A stretch of DNA of 64,000 nucleotides, taken from assembly GCF_006539145.1 (NCBI RefSeq), contig NZ_BJML01000001.1, positions 434,001 to 498,000 of the forward strand, read 5' to 3'. Source of the DNA: Microbacterium testaceum. GTDB lineage: Bacteria; Actinomycetota; Actinomycetes; Actinomycetales; Microbacteriaceae. Positions 16,991-25,103 of the stretch are shown piece after piece; position 1 is the stretch's first letter; each line of letters starts with the position of its first letter. The notes under the pieces were generated by a model, which saw nothing but the letters and a program-made list of their open reading frames with translations, made no database searches and was not told the origin of the DNA. The translations under genes were made by a program, and so were the position numbers.

Positions 16991-17878
16991 GTGATCGGAC
17001 GAATCACCAGCAGCACCGTCAACCAACAAGCGCTGCGCACTCTTCAGGCGGGCCTGGCCGACCGCGCACGCCTGCAGGACAAGGCGACCTCGCAACTCGC
17101 GATCCGTACCCCCAGCGAAGACCCGACGGTCGCAGCGGCGATCCTCGGTGTGCACGGCGAGCAGGCGCGCGCGTCGCAGTACGCTCGCAACATCAGCGAC
17201 GCACTGACGTGGGTCACGACGGCCGACACCGCGTTGGGCGCCAGCGTCGACCTTCTCAACAGAGCGCGCGATCTCACCGCCCAGGGCGCGAATTCCGGGG
17301 CACTCAGTCCCGCCGCACGCGACTCGATCGCCGCCGAACTCGAGAGCGTGAGCCGCGAGCTCCTCGCGCACGCCAACACCACCGTGCTCGGTCGTACGGT
17401 GTTCGCCGGTACCGACGACAGCGGTCGAGCCTTCGATTCCGCCACCTTCGCGTTCACCGGCGTGCCGGGATCGACGGTCGATCGTCGTATCTCGGAGAAC
17501 GAGACGGTGCGGGTCGACCTCGACGGTGCGGACGCATTCGGGGTCGGGGGGTCCAGCGTCTTCGCGACCCTGCAGGGGATCGCCGCAGATCTGCGGGCGG
17601 GTACCGAGGTGGGCTCACGCCTCGCCGAGGTGGACGTTCACCTGAAACAGCTGGTCACAGCGCGGGGAGTCACGGGTGCCCGGCAGGCGCAGATCGAGCG
17701 CGCGCAGGCCACGAACGCGAGCGTGGGTGTCGACCTCGAGGCGCGTCGTGCCGAGGTCGAGAACGTCGACACCCTGGAGGTCTACATCGCGCTGCAGTCC
17801 GCCGAGCTCGTGTACCAGTCCGCCCTGCAGGTCACCGCCAAGACCCTGCAGACCACTCTCTTGGAGTTCGTGAGATGA
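16991..17878 (+). CDS. flgL: Flagellar hook-associated protein FlgL (HAP3)
   Basis: Second junction protein, structurally related to flagellin. The 295-residue product begins GRITSSTVNQQALRTLQAGL, includes the flagellin-like KATSQLAIRTPSEDPTVAAA, and ends with EVYIALQSAELVYQSALQVT. GTG 16991 has a GGGAG site 5 nt upstream. Its stop overlaps the fliW ATG (ATGA at 17875-17878). Confidence 0.94.
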   Translation: MIGRITSSTVNQQALRTLQAGLADRARLQDKATSQLAIRTPSEDPTVAAAILGVHGEQARASQYARNISDALTWVTTADTALGASVDLLNRARDLTAQGANSGALSPAARDSIAAELESVSRELLAHANTTVLGRTVFAGTDDSGRAFDSATFAFTGVPGSTVDRRISENETVRVDLDGADAFGVGGSSVFATLQGIAADLRAGTEVGSRLAEVDVHLKQLVTARGVTGARQAQIERAQATNASVGVDLEARRAEVENVDTLEVYIALQSAELVYQSALQVTAKTLQTTLLEFVR

Positions 17879-18264
17879 CGACCGCCCATCCCCTCGTGAG
17901 CCTGGACGTCGACTTCGCGGCGTCGCTACCCGGTCTCGAGCCGCGAACGTCCTTCCGTCTCGAGTCGATCGACGCAGCGGAGGGGTTGTACGCCCTGCGC
18001 TCCACGATCGACGACCTGCGCCTGTTCCTCCTCGACCCCGTGAGCGGCGGTCTGGACTACCGACCGCGCCTTCCCGCGGCCGCTCTCGCCGACATCGGGG
18101 CGGCGGCCGATGAGGCGCGGATGTTCGTCGTCGCGAACCCCGGAGAGGACGGCGTCTCCGTCAATCTGCGAGCGCCGATCCTCATCAACGCGCGGACGGG
18201 GGCGGCTGCACAGGTCATCTTCGACGACACGACGTATCCGATCCGCGCCCGTCTGGCTGCGTGA
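17875..18264 (+). CDS. fliW: Flagellar assembly factor FliW
   Basis: Small beta-barrel protein that in Bacillus binds CsrA non-competitively and also binds flagellin, coupling filament export to flagellin translation. The 129-residue product contains the family-like stretches GLEPRTSFRLESIDAAEGLY, EARMFVVANPGEDGVSVNLR and APILINARTGAAAQVI. Co-transcription with flgKL and proximity to csrA match the known FliW-CsrA switch. The flagellar cluster ends here. Confidence 0.93.
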   Translation: MTTAHPLVSLDVDFAASLPGLEPRTSFRLESIDAAEGLYALRSTIDDLRLFLLDPVSGGLDYRPRLPAAALADIGAAADEARMFVVANPGEDGVSVNLRAPILINARTGAAAQVIFDDTTYPIRARLAA

Positions 18265-18556
18265 TCCGTCATGGCGGCGAGGGTACGTCGTCACGTGACG
18301 ATCGCGCGCCGAGACAGCGAGTAGGATCGTCGCGAATACGAGCAGAAACGACGATTCGCCCCCGCGACCCGAAACGCGGTGGCGGCGCCCGTCCGACGGC
18401 CGAGGCTTCACCGCACCCGTCCGTCCATCCCGGTTCGGTCCACCCGAAGGACACGGCCGACGACGTGCGCATCGCGACCGGCGAGGCAACCCCTCTTCCT
18501 GTGGCGACGACGACGCATACGTTCGTAACCGAGCACAAGAGAAGGGGTGGTGAGCA
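18265..18556. other. Non-coding gap before HU-like gene
   Basis: About 290 nt without a convincing gene. It contains a perfect 12-nt palindrome CGTCACGTGACG at 18289-18300 and, near the right end, the TCGTAACCGAG element at 18523. No clear terminator follows fliW. Confidence 0.5.
18523..18533 (+). promoter_or_regulatory. TCGTAACCGAG element upstream of HU-like gene
   Basis: Exact copy of the 11-mer found before csrA at 14661, again followed by a purine-rich run (AAGAGAAGG). It lies 23 nt before the HU-like start codon, closer than in front of csrA. Confidence 0.4.
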
Positions 18557-18913
18557 ATGCCCGTCAGAGGAACCGATGAGCCCAAGGTGAGCAAGAGAGA
18601 GTTCATCCAGCGCGTATCCCAGCGCGCCGGATTGTCTCCGAAGGTCACGCAGGTGGCATACGAGGCGATCTTCGGGGAGATTCTCGACCTCGTGAACGCC
18701 GGCAACCGCGTCACGTTGACGGGGTTCGGGAAGTTCTACGCGCAGTCGCACAAGGGTCACAATGTCGTGCTGAACATTCGCGACAATCCCGAGAGCCGGG
18801 GTCGCGTCGACGACTACAGCGTGCTGAAATTCTCGGCGACTCGTGAGGTCAACAAGAAGGTGACACAGCCCCGCGACCTGGGCGAGGCACGGCGTCAGCG
18901 CTCGAACGAATAG
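18557..18913 (+). CDS. HU/IHF-family DNA-binding protein, phage-like
   Basis: A 118-residue histone-like protein. The HU fold is visible: an N-terminal helical part (VSKREFIQRVSQRAGLSPK, then AYEAIFGEILDLVNAGNRVT), the turn LTGFGKFYAQSHKGHNV, and the C-terminal VLKFSATREVNKKV. It lacks the long Lys/Ala-rich tail of actinobacterial HupB and carries a short extra C-terminus, so it is probably not the main nucleoid HU; the HKGHNV and DDYSVLKFSATREVN wording recalls actinophage HU-like proteins. Its 3' end overlaps the convergent AAA ATPase gene by 19 nt. Confidence 0.88.
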   Translation: MPVRGTDEPKVSKREFIQRVSQRAGLSPKVTQVAYEAIFGEILDLVNAGNRVTLTGFGKFYAQSHKGHNVVLNIRDNPESRGRVDDYSVLKFSATREVNKKVTQPRDLGEARRQRSNE

Positions 18914-19980
18914 CTGGCCTGTCCGATGAGGGTGAGGCTGATGCGGGCCGGGAGTTCTTCCGGGACCTCTTCGTCTTCGTCCAACGCCTCGATCTTCTGC
19001 ACGGGGACCGAGAGGGTGCCATCGTCTTCGAAGACGACGTCCCGGGGAATGAACGAGAAGAACAGCACACGGTGGGTGCTGCGCAACTCGATGGTGCGGC
19101 TCGCGTCGCTGCGCTCGTGGAGGTTCAGGACCGATTCGTCCGCGAGGACGGAACCGTCGGGGTACGTCGCTTCGACCCGGTAGGTGCTCGGCTCGACCGC
19201 CTTGATGTTGAGGTCCTCGACGATGTCGGCGAATGTGGCGTCGGGGTGGTTCATCTCGAACGCGATCGCGCGCAGGTGGTCGTAGGTGAGGTTGACACGA
19301 CGTGAGAACAGCGCGGCGTTCTCGATCTCGGACGCGGCGGCGTGCGGTGCCTGGTCGAGGAGGTACTCTCGCACATCGTCGGGGCTCGGGTAGTCGAATC
19401 GCATGTGGTAGTGGAACCGACCCGGTCGGTTGACGATGTAGTGGCTGACGTCCTGCACGTCGTTGACCGTGAGGCAGTAGATCCGTTTGACCGAGGACGT
19501 CCCGTCGAACAGGGTCAGGAACTGGTTCTGGCGGTTGGGGCCGTCGAGCGGACCGCGGCCCGATGAGAAGGTCTTCTCGAACTCGTCGAAGATGACGAGA
19601 CATTCGTCGAGGGTGTCGAGGAAGTCGACGATGCCCTCGGCGTCCTCGCTGACGAGCACGACCGGAATGCCGCTCTCGATCGCGCGCGCGGCCAGCATGC
19701 GCAGGAACATGGACTTTCCCTGCCCTTTGTTGCCCGAGAGCATCACGCCCAGGTTGCGTTCGAAGCGCGCGTACGTGCGGAAGATCTTGTCGACCTTGGC
19801 CTCGCGGCGGCCGTAGACCTTTTCCGACCCGACGCCGAGGTTCTCGGTGCGTTGGAGGCTGAAGCCCTCCTTGATGCTGTAGCGCACCCGATACGTGCCG
19901 AGGGGAAGCGAGTCGTGAGCCTGGACGGCGGAGTCGTAGACCCGAACCTGTCCGCCGGTTTCGATGTAGGTACTGCTCAC
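18895..19980 (-). CDS. AAA-family ATPase of phage-like type
   Basis: A 361-residue ATPase of unknown role. After an N-terminal beta-rich part (~70 residues) comes a Walker A GNKGQGKS near residue 83, a Walker B CLVIFDEFE near 128, a sensor-1-like CLTVND, and a possible arginine finger NRPGRFHYHM, so the ATPase looks intact. The last ~100 residues form an acidic beta-rich tail. There are no membrane segments, HNH, nuclease or helicase motifs. It resembles ATPases encoded by large tailed phages more than chromosomal AAA proteins (inference from memory of the family). It is convergent with the HU-like gene and overlaps it by 19 nt. Confidence 0.75.
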   Translation of the reverse strand: MSSTYIETGGQVRVYDSAVQAHDSLPLGTYRVRYSIKEGFSLQRTENLGVGSEKVYGRREAKVDKIFRTYARFERNLGVMLSGNKGQGKSMFLRMLAARAIESGIPVVLVSEDAEGIVDFLDTLDECLVIFDEFEKTFSSGRGPLDGPNRQNQFLTLFDGTSSVKRIYCLTVNDVQDVSHYIVNRPGRFHYHMRFDYPSPDDVREYLLDQAPHAAASEIENAALFSRRVNLTYDHLRAIAFEMNHPDATFADIVEDLNIKAVEPSTYRVEATYPDGSVLADESVLNLHERSDASRTIELRSTHRVLFFSFIPRDVVFEDDGTLSVPVQKIEALDEDEEVPEELPARISLTLIGQASYSFER

Positions 19981-20253
19981 TGTGTCGGGCTCCTGTGGGG
20001 GAAAAGGGCGTGTCGAGGGGCCTGTCCCTGTCTGAGATTTACATTAGCGTCTTCTCATCTTTGTGTGAGGATTGCCCGAATTTTGACGCAAGAATGTCAC
20101 ACAGCCCTGCATTTCCGGGCCTTTTCGGTCGTTGCCTACCCCATACCACGTCGCATTCCTAGCGAAGAAGATGAGAACTGCGAGACGGCATTTCGCTATG
20201 GTCAGGGAAAAAGCCGAGTGCCTCCCGACACTCCAACAGGCCGTGGGGGCCAC
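19981..20253. promoter_or_regulatory. AT-richer divergent intergenic region
   Basis: 273 nt between the divergent ATPase gene and the unknown gene at 20254, visibly richer in A/T than its surroundings. It contains TTTACATTAGC around 20038-20048 and an inverted pair TGTGTGA / TCACACA about 28 nt apart near 20062-20104. It presumably holds both promoters; I cannot assign exact -35/-10 boxes. Confidence 0.45.
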
Positions 20254-20787
20254 ATGTCCGAAGATTCCGACCAGCGTGCGACCGCGTTCCAGCTCACGCT
20301 TCGCACCGTCGACGACGACGTCGAGCCCGAGGTCTGGCGCGCGACGATCCATAGCGGTGGAGTCACCCGCTTCGGCGGCGAGACCGGCGCGGCCGAGGCG
20401 ACCGTGTACCGCGTGCACTACGCGAATCCGCGTTGGGCCGAACAGCTCCAGGATGCCGAGGCGGACCTCACGTCGATCAGCTCGGCATTCGTCGACCGCG
20501 AGCTCATCTCCTTGCTCGACGAATCCTCGTTGTTCACCGACAACCTCTGCGTCATCGCCTCGATCCACGTCGAGGATGCCCGGCAGGGGCCGTCGCTGAG
20601 CCACGAGCTCGTACGCAGCATCGCGCGGGTGTTCGACGGCGACACCATCGCGTTGCTCACCGCACGACGCACGGGGAACGACGGCGCCACCGGGTTCTGG
20701 GCCGACCGCGCGCACTGGGCGGCGATCGGGTTCGTCGACATCCCGGGGACGACCTCGATGATCCTCCCGGTGGGCGCGCGCTCCTAG
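20254..20787 (+). CDS. Hypothetical protein
   Basis: Unrecognised 177-residue soluble protein, acidic, predicted mixed alpha/beta from its pattern (FQLTLRTVDDDVEPEVWRAT, then DLTSISSAFVDRELISLLDE, then LCVIASIHVEDARQGPSLSH). It has no signal peptide or membrane segment. The C-terminal portion (SLSHELVRSIARVFDGDTIA, WAAIGFVDIPGTTSMIL) vaguely recalls an acetyltransferase-like or immunity-type fold, but I do not claim this. It is divergent from the AAA ATPase and 58 nt before the phosphoribosyltransferase. Confidence 0.7.
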   Translation: MSEDSDQRATAFQLTLRTVDDDVEPEVWRATIHSGGVTRFGGETGAAEATVYRVHYANPRWAEQLQDAEADLTSISSAFVDRELISLLDESSLFTDNLCVIASIHVEDARQGPSLSHELVRSIARVFDGDTIALLTARRTGNDGATGFWADRAHWAAIGFVDIPGTTSMILPVGARS

Positions 20788-20845
20788 AACGCCCGCCGCC
20801 GCCGCGCGCCCTTAGGGTGAGAGCAATCGAGGAGAGGAATCCGCC

Positions 20846-21331
20846 GTGACGGACGAACGCGAACGCCTGAGTTGGGACGACTTCGGAGCCGCCACACGCG
20901 ACATCTCGCGGGCGATCGTGGCCGATGGGTTCCACCCCGAGGTGGTCGTGGCAATCGCCCGGGGCGGGCTGCTCCCGGGAGGGGCCATCGCGTACGGGCT
21001 CGGGGCGAAGAACTGCGGGGCCCTGAACGTGGAGTTCTACACGGGCGTGGGCACCGTTCTCGACGCCCCCGAGGTGCTTCCTCCGGCGCTCGACCTCTCC
21101 TACCTCTCGGGACGACGGGTGCTCCTCGTCGACGACGTCGCCGACAGCGGCCGCACCCTGGATCTCGCCGTGAGACTCCTGAACCGACAGGGCGCGGACG
21201 TGCGCTCCGCGGTCATCTACACCAAGCCCACGACGATCATCGCTCCCGACTACTCGTGGCGAGACACGTCGCTGTGGATCGAGTTCCCCTGGTCGCACCT
21301 CGGCTCGGTGCAGGAGGAAGACGCCGCGTGA
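20846..21331 (+). CDS. Phosphoribosyltransferase-family protein
   Basis: Type I phosphoribosyltransferase fold, probably salvaging a purine base with PRPP (xanthine/guanine-type by resemblance, not proven). The 161-residue product has the PRPP-binding loop [18 protein letters not shown] near residues 92-109 and the upstream [23 protein letters not shown] 20846 follows a strong GAGGAGAGG site. The stop overlaps the start of the uracil-DNA glycosylase gene, an operon of nucleotide salvage and DNA repair. Confidence 0.9.
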   Translation: MTDERERLSWDDFGAATRDISRAIVADGFHPEVVVAIARGGLLPGGAIAYGLGAKNCGALNVEFYTGVGTVLDAPEVLPPALDLSYLSGRRVLLVDDVADSGRTLDLAVRLLNRQGADVRSAVIYTKPTTIIAPDYSWRDTSLWIEFPWSHLGSVQEEDAA

Positions 21332-22014
21332 GCGCGATGACGCTCCCCGAGCTCGCGGACGCGGGTCTGATCGACCGATCGTGGGTCGAGGCCCTCGGGC
21401 CGGTGGCCGCCGACATTGCCGCGGTAGGGGAGCGTCTGAGGGCCGAGGGCACGCCGTACCTCCCCGCCGGCGACCTCGTGCTGCGGGCGTTCCGCACCCC
21501 GCTCGACGAGGTGCGCGTGCTCATCGTCGGACAGGATCCGTACCCGACCCCCGGCCACCCGATCGGCTTGTCGTTCGCCGTCGACCCCCACGTGCGTCCA
21601 TTGCCCCGCAGCCTGTCGAACATCTACCGCGAACTCTCCGAAGACCTCGACATCGCGCCCTCGCCGCACGGAGATCTCTCGGCGTGGGCTGCTCAGGGCA
21701 TCATGCTGCTCAACAGGGTGCTCACCGTGGCGCCGGGGGCCCCGGCATCCCACCGCGGATGGGGCTGGGAGCGCGTGACGGAGCACGCCATCCGCTGTCT
21801 CGTCGACCGACGGGCTCCGCTGGTGGCCGTGCTCTGGGGGAAGGACGCTCAGGGCCTCGCCCCCCTGCTCGGCGAGACGGCGGTCGTGGCCTCGCCGCAC
21901 CCCTCGCCCCTGTCGGCCAGCCGCGGATTCTTCGGTTCCCGTCCGTTCTCGCGTGTGAACGCGCTGCTCGAGCAACAGGGGGCCCCGCCCGTGGACTGGC
22001 GCATTCCCGACTGA
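21328..22014 (+). CDS. ung: Uracil-DNA glycosylase (family 1)
   Basis: Removes uracil from DNA to start base-excision repair. The 228-residue product has the water-activating motif [16 protein letters not shown] (catalytic Asp of GQDPY near residue 72) and the DNA-binding loop [22 protein letters not shown] 21328 is chosen because GGAGGAAG lies 8 nt upstream and it gives a GTGA overlap with the previous gene; ATG 21337 is possible. Confidence 0.96.
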   Translation: MSAMTLPELADAGLIDRSWVEALGPVAADIAAVGERLRAEGTPYLPAGDLVLRAFRTPLDEVRVLIVGQDPYPTPGHPIGLSFAVDPHVRPLPRSLSNIYRELSEDLDIAPSPHGDLSAWAAQGIMLLNRVLTVAPGAPASHRGWGWERVTEHAIRCLVDRRAPLVAVLWGKDAQGLAPLLGETAVVASPHPSPLSASRGFFGSRPFSRVNALLEQQGAPPVDWRIPD

Positions 22015-22023
22015 GACCCTCGC

Positions 22024-22070
22024 ACGACGGATGCCGCTGTGCGGCGACCGCCCATGGGCATCCGCGTCGT
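22024..22070 (+). terminator. Possible stem-loop after ung, with GGATGCC/GGCATCC arms
   Basis: ACGACGGATGCC at 22024-22035 can pair with GGCATCCGCGTCGT at 22057-22070 with a small bulge. There is no T-run after it, so terminator function is inferred only from position 9 nt after the ung stop. Confidence 0.4.
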
Positions 22071-22095
22071 CACACGCGCGAAACCGTGACGCCCG

Positions 22096-22101
22096 TAGAG
22101 T
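22096..22101 (+). promoter_or_regulatory. -10 box of leaderless GNAT gene
   Basis: TAGAGT ends 6 nt before the GTG start of the acetyltransferase, placing the transcription start at or next to the start codon. No ribosome-binding site is visible, consistent with a leaderless mRNA. Confidence 0.45.
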
Positions 22102-22107
22102 GGCGGG

Positions 22108-22719
22108 GTGCTGGAAGAGGAGTACGAGAAGAGCCGTCGGCGCCTGCCCGCCCACCTGCGCCCGGCGCCGAAGCCGGAGCAGCCCTTCGCGTTCGAGATC
22201 CGGCCGGCGTCCGAGGCGGACATCCCCGATATCCGCGAGATCTACAACTATTACGTCCGCAACTCGGTGGTGACCTTCGACGAGAAGGCCTGGTCGATCG
22301 CCAAGTGGCGTGACAAGTTCGCCACCCTTCACAAGCTCGGCCTGCCGTTTCTCGTGGCCGAGTCACCCAGTGGACAGATTCTCGGTTACGCGCTGGTGCA
22401 GCCCTGGCAGTCGAAGTCGGCCTATCGGTACACCGTCGAGAATTCGATCTACCTCGGTCAGGCGGCGGCGGGGAAGGGCCTCGGGCGCGCGCTGCTCGAG
22501 GCGCTGATCGCGGCCTGCCAAGAACTCGGCATCCGAGAGATGGTCGCCGCCATCAGCGACAAGGGCGCCGATGCCTCGATCGCCCTGCACGAGAAGCTCG
22601 GCTTCACCGAGGTGGGCCGCATGGGCCGGGTCGGGTTCAAATTCGGACGGTGGCTCGGGGTCGTGTACCTGCAGAAGAGCATCCCGTCCACCAAGAAACG
22701 GCGGAAGCTGTTCGGCTGA
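22108..22719 (+). CDS. GNAT N-acetyltransferase, phosphinothricin-acetyltransferase-like
   Basis: 203-residue acetyl-CoA-dependent acetyltransferase. The GNAT core runs from ~33 to ~185: IRPASEADIPDIREIYNYYV, then SIYLGQAAAGKGLGRALLEA (acetyl-CoA P-loop, Q/RxxGxG/A type), then ALHEKLGFTEVGRMGRVGFK, the wording typical of the PAT/MddA group that acts on phosphinothricin or methionine sulfone/sulfoximine. An extra charged N-terminus of ~30 residues and a Lys/Arg-rich C-terminus flank it. Substrate is not determinable. Confidence 0.88.
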   Translation: MLEEEYEKSRRRLPAHLRPAPKPEQPFAFEIRPASEADIPDIREIYNYYVRNSVVTFDEKAWSIAKWRDKFATLHKLGLPFLVAESPSGQILGYALVQPWQSKSAYRYTVENSIYLGQAAAGKGLGRALLEALIAACQELGIREMVAAISDKGADASIALHEKLGFTEVGRMGRVGFKFGRWLGVVYLQKSIPSTKKRRKLFG

Positions 22720-22821
22720 GCCGCACGTGCGATGCGGATCCCCGCAGGCTCGGCAACCGGAGGCTGGAGGTGTGCATCGGGGCACGCGGCGCGGTCCTCG
22801 GAGGCGCACCGCTCCTCTCCG

Positions 22822-23142
22822 TCAGCGCCCGCGCGACGGCGCCGGAGCGGCGCGCCGCACCTCGTCGACCAGCGTGCGCCACGGCCCCTCGACCTGCTGA
22901 TCGCCCAGACGCACCTGGTGGACGGCGGTGTCGCCCCGGTGCACCTCGATGCGCCACTGGTAGCGGTCGGCACCCGCGGCCGCGGGGGGAGCGGCATCCC
23001 AGGGACAACTCTCGACGAGCTGCTGCCACCGGGGGAGCCGGTCGCGATCGGGTTCGGCCCGCCACTGCTTCGAGAGCCCCGCGAGGCCGCCCGAGCGCAC
23101 GACCAGCACGCTCCAGCGTTCTTCGTCGTCAGGCTCGGGCAT
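22822..23142 (-). CDS. Probable emfourin-type protealysin inhibitor
   Basis: A 106-residue soluble protein whose sequence (WSVLVVRSGGLAGLSKQWRA early, YQWRIEVHRGDTAVHQVRLG in the middle, GPWRTLVDEVRRAAP at the end) resembles the emfourin group of proteinaceous M4-protease inhibitors: a conserved SGG-x-AG near the N-terminus and a beta-rich centre. It lies immediately downstream of, and overlaps by 14 nt, an M4 protease gene on the same strand, which is the gene order of protealysin-emfourin operons. Function is inferred from similarity plus position. Confidence 0.72.
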   Translation of the reverse strand: MPEPDDEERWSVLVVRSGGLAGLSKQWRAEPDRDRLPRWQQLVESCPWDAAPPAAAGADRYQWRIEVHRGDTAVHQVRLGDQQVEGPWRTLVDEVRRAAPAPSRGR

Positions 23143-24187
23143 CCTCCTCGACGCCGACCCCGGCCCATGCGGCGCGGACGGCGGCGACCTCCTCCGACTC
23201 CTCACCGTACTCGCTGGTCGCGGCGCGCAGGGTCGCGGTCGCGAAGGTCGAGAAGTCGGCCGTGGTCGAGAGGGTGCCCGAGGTGATCGTGCGATACCAG
23301 ATGAGCCCGGCGCGCTCCCAGGCGAAGCCGCCGAGGGCGGTCGCGGCCAGGTAGAACGCGCGGTTGGGGATGCCGGAGTTGATGTGCACGCCGCCGTTAT
23401 CGTCGTCGGTCTCGACGTAGTCGCGCATGTGCCCGGGCTGCGGGTCTTTGCCGAGCACGTCGTCGTCGTAGGCCGTGCCGGGCGCTTTCATCGAGCGCAG
23501 CGCTTCTCCCTGCACGTCTGCGGCGAAGATTCCGGCGCCGATGAGCCAGGACGCGTCGTCGGCGCTCTGGCCGAGGTGGTGCTGCTCGGCGAGGGCCCCG
23601 AACACGTCGGACAGCGACTCGTTGAGCGCGCCGGACTGCCCCTGGTACTCGAGGCCCCCGGCGGCCTCGGTCACTCCGTGCCCCAGCTCGTGCGCGATGA
23701 CGCTCAGCGAGCGGGTGAACCCGACGAAGACGTCGCCGTCGCCGTCGCCGAACACCATGCGCTCGCCGTTCCAGAACGCGTTGTCGTAATCGTCGCCGTA
23801 ATGGACGGTCGCGAGAAGCGACCCGCCCGCCCCGTCGATGCCGTCACGCGCGAAGGCGTCCCAGAAGAAGTCGTAGGTCTCGCCGAGTCCGTCGTAGGCC
23901 TCGTCGACGGCGGCGTCGCCGCTCGGCGCGTCGTCCTCGCTGCGGACACGCCGGCCCGGCAGGTTCTCGGTGTTCGCGGCATCGGAGATGATGCGGTCGG
24001 GGGCCGGGGCGGTCTCGGCGACCAGCGTGTCGCCGTCGATCGACAGGCGCAGCCGCGTGCGGGTGGCGCGCGGCGGACGGGGAGCGGCGAGGGTCTTGCG
24101 CGCGGCGGCGGCGGCCCGGGCGAGGCGGGGGTCGTCGGTGGCGGCCAGTCGGTCGAGCAGGAACGGGGGAACGATGCCGGGGTTCAT
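23129..24187 (-). CDS. Protealysin-like M4 metalloprotease
   Basis: Zinc metalloprotease of the thermolysin family with the short protealysin-type propeptide. The 352-residue product has no signal peptide; the N-terminus contains VPPFLL, matching the PPYIL-like motif of protealysin propeptides. HELGH near residue 166 supplies zinc ligands and the catalytic Glu, NESLSDVFGAL supplies the third ligand Glu, and HINSGIPNRAFYLAA contains the active-site His. Lack of a signal suggests cytoplasmic residence or non-classical release. The next gene looks like its inhibitor. Confidence 0.94.
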   Translation of the reverse strand: MNPGIVPPFLLDRLAATDDPRLARAAAAARKTLAAPRPPRATRTRLRLSIDGDTLVAETAPAPDRIISDAANTENLPGRRVRSEDDAPSGDAAVDEAYDGLGETYDFFWDAFARDGIDGAGGSLLATVHYGDDYDNAFWNGERMVFGDGDGDVFVGFTRSLSVIAHELGHGVTEAAGGLEYQGQSGALNESLSDVFGALAEQHHLGQSADDASWLIGAGIFAADVQGEALRSMKAPGTAYDDDVLGKDPQPGHMRDYVETDDDNGGVHINSGIPNRAFYLAATALGGFAWERAGLIWYRTITSGTLSTTADFSTFATATLRAATSEYGEESEEVAAVRAAWAGVGVEEDARA

Positions 24188-24311
24188 GCGCCGAGGCTAG
24201 CGCCGACCACCGACATCGCGGCATCCCTTGTTTGACGCGGCCGCGACGTCCTCACGACGCCGGAGCGCCGGCATCCGTCACCCGACCACCGGACGCGCGG
24301 TCGCACGCGCC

Positions 24312-25103
24312 TCAGGCGGGAAGAGTCGGGATGGATGCCAGCAGCTGCCGCGTGTACGCCGCCTGCGGCTGCAGCAGCACCTTCTCGGTGGGCCCCTGCT
24401 CGACGATTCGGCCGTCCTTCATCACGACGACCTGGTCGCAGACGTTCTGCACCACGCCGATGTCGTGCGAGACGAGCACGAGGGTGAGGTCTTCTTCGAC
24501 CCGCAGGCGTGCGAGGAGGTGCAGGATCTGCGCGCGCACGGTCACGTCGAGGGCCGACAGCGGTTCGTCGCCGACGAGGATGCGGGGGCGGTGGACGATC
24601 GCTCGCGCCAGGGCGATCCGCTGCCGCTGGCCGCCCGAGAACTCGTGCGGGAACCGCGTGGCCATATCGGCGTCGAGACCGACCTGTTCGAGCACGTCGC
24701 GCACGCGCGCACGGCGATCGCCCTCGATCCCGAGCGCCCACAGCGGTTCGCCCACGATGCGGTCGACATTCATACGCGGGTCGAGCGAGGCGTACGGGTC
24801 TTGGAAGACGATGCCGGTCGCCCGGCGCAGCCAGTGCAGCGACCGCGCCGAACCCCGCGCATCGACGGGGCGTCCGTCGACCTCGACTGTCCCCGCGCTC
24901 GGCACGTCGAGTCCCAGCAGCAGGCGCACGAGGGTGGACTTGCCCGACCCCGATTCGCCGATGATCCCCACTGCGCTGCCCGCGAGCACCGAGAGGTCGA
25001 CGTCGGCGAGACCCACGGTCCGCTCGGCGCGGCCCACGCCCCGCGTCCGCGGCGTCGGGTAGGTGCGCGAGAGACCTCGCGCGCGCAACAGCGTCTCGGT
25101 CAC
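24312..25103 (-). CDS. ABC transporter ATP-binding protein (OppF/DppF type)
   Basis: Second ATPase of an oligopeptide/dipeptide/nickel-type importer. The 263-residue product has Walker [11 protein letters not shown]-loop [15 protein letters not shown], signature [15 protein letters not shown] and Walker [13 protein letters not shown] with the switch His in [10 protein letters not shown]. It is last in a five-gene minus-strand operon; its GTG overlaps the stop of the preceding ATPase gene. Confidence 0.94.
   Translation of the reverse strand: MTETLLRARGLSRTYPTPRTRGVGRAERTVGLADVDLSVLAGSAVGIIGESGSGKSTLVRLLLGLDVPSAGTVEVDGRPVDARGSARSLHWLRRATGIVFQDPYASLDPRMNVDRIVGEPLWALGIEGDRRARVRDVLEQVGLDADMATRFPHEFSGGQRQRIALARAIVHRPRILVGDEPLSALDVTVRAQILHLLARLRVEEDLTLVLVSHDIGVVQNVCDQVVVMKDGRIVEQGPTEKVLLQPQAAYTRQLLASIPTLPA

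Noticed and set aside
18289..18300. CGTCACGTGACG palindrome as a specific operator
   Set aside because: Perfect 12-nt palindrome, but with no promoter near it and a composition likely by chance in GC-rich DNA; listed only in the gap description.
18557..20787. A full prophage remnant around the HU and ATPase genes
   Set aside because: No integrase, structural, lysis or att-like direct repeats are visible within the window, so only the two genes are phage-like.
24188..24311. Small gene between the M4 protease and the importer operon
   Set aside because: No frame combines a ribosome site with plausible composition; region treated as intergenic.
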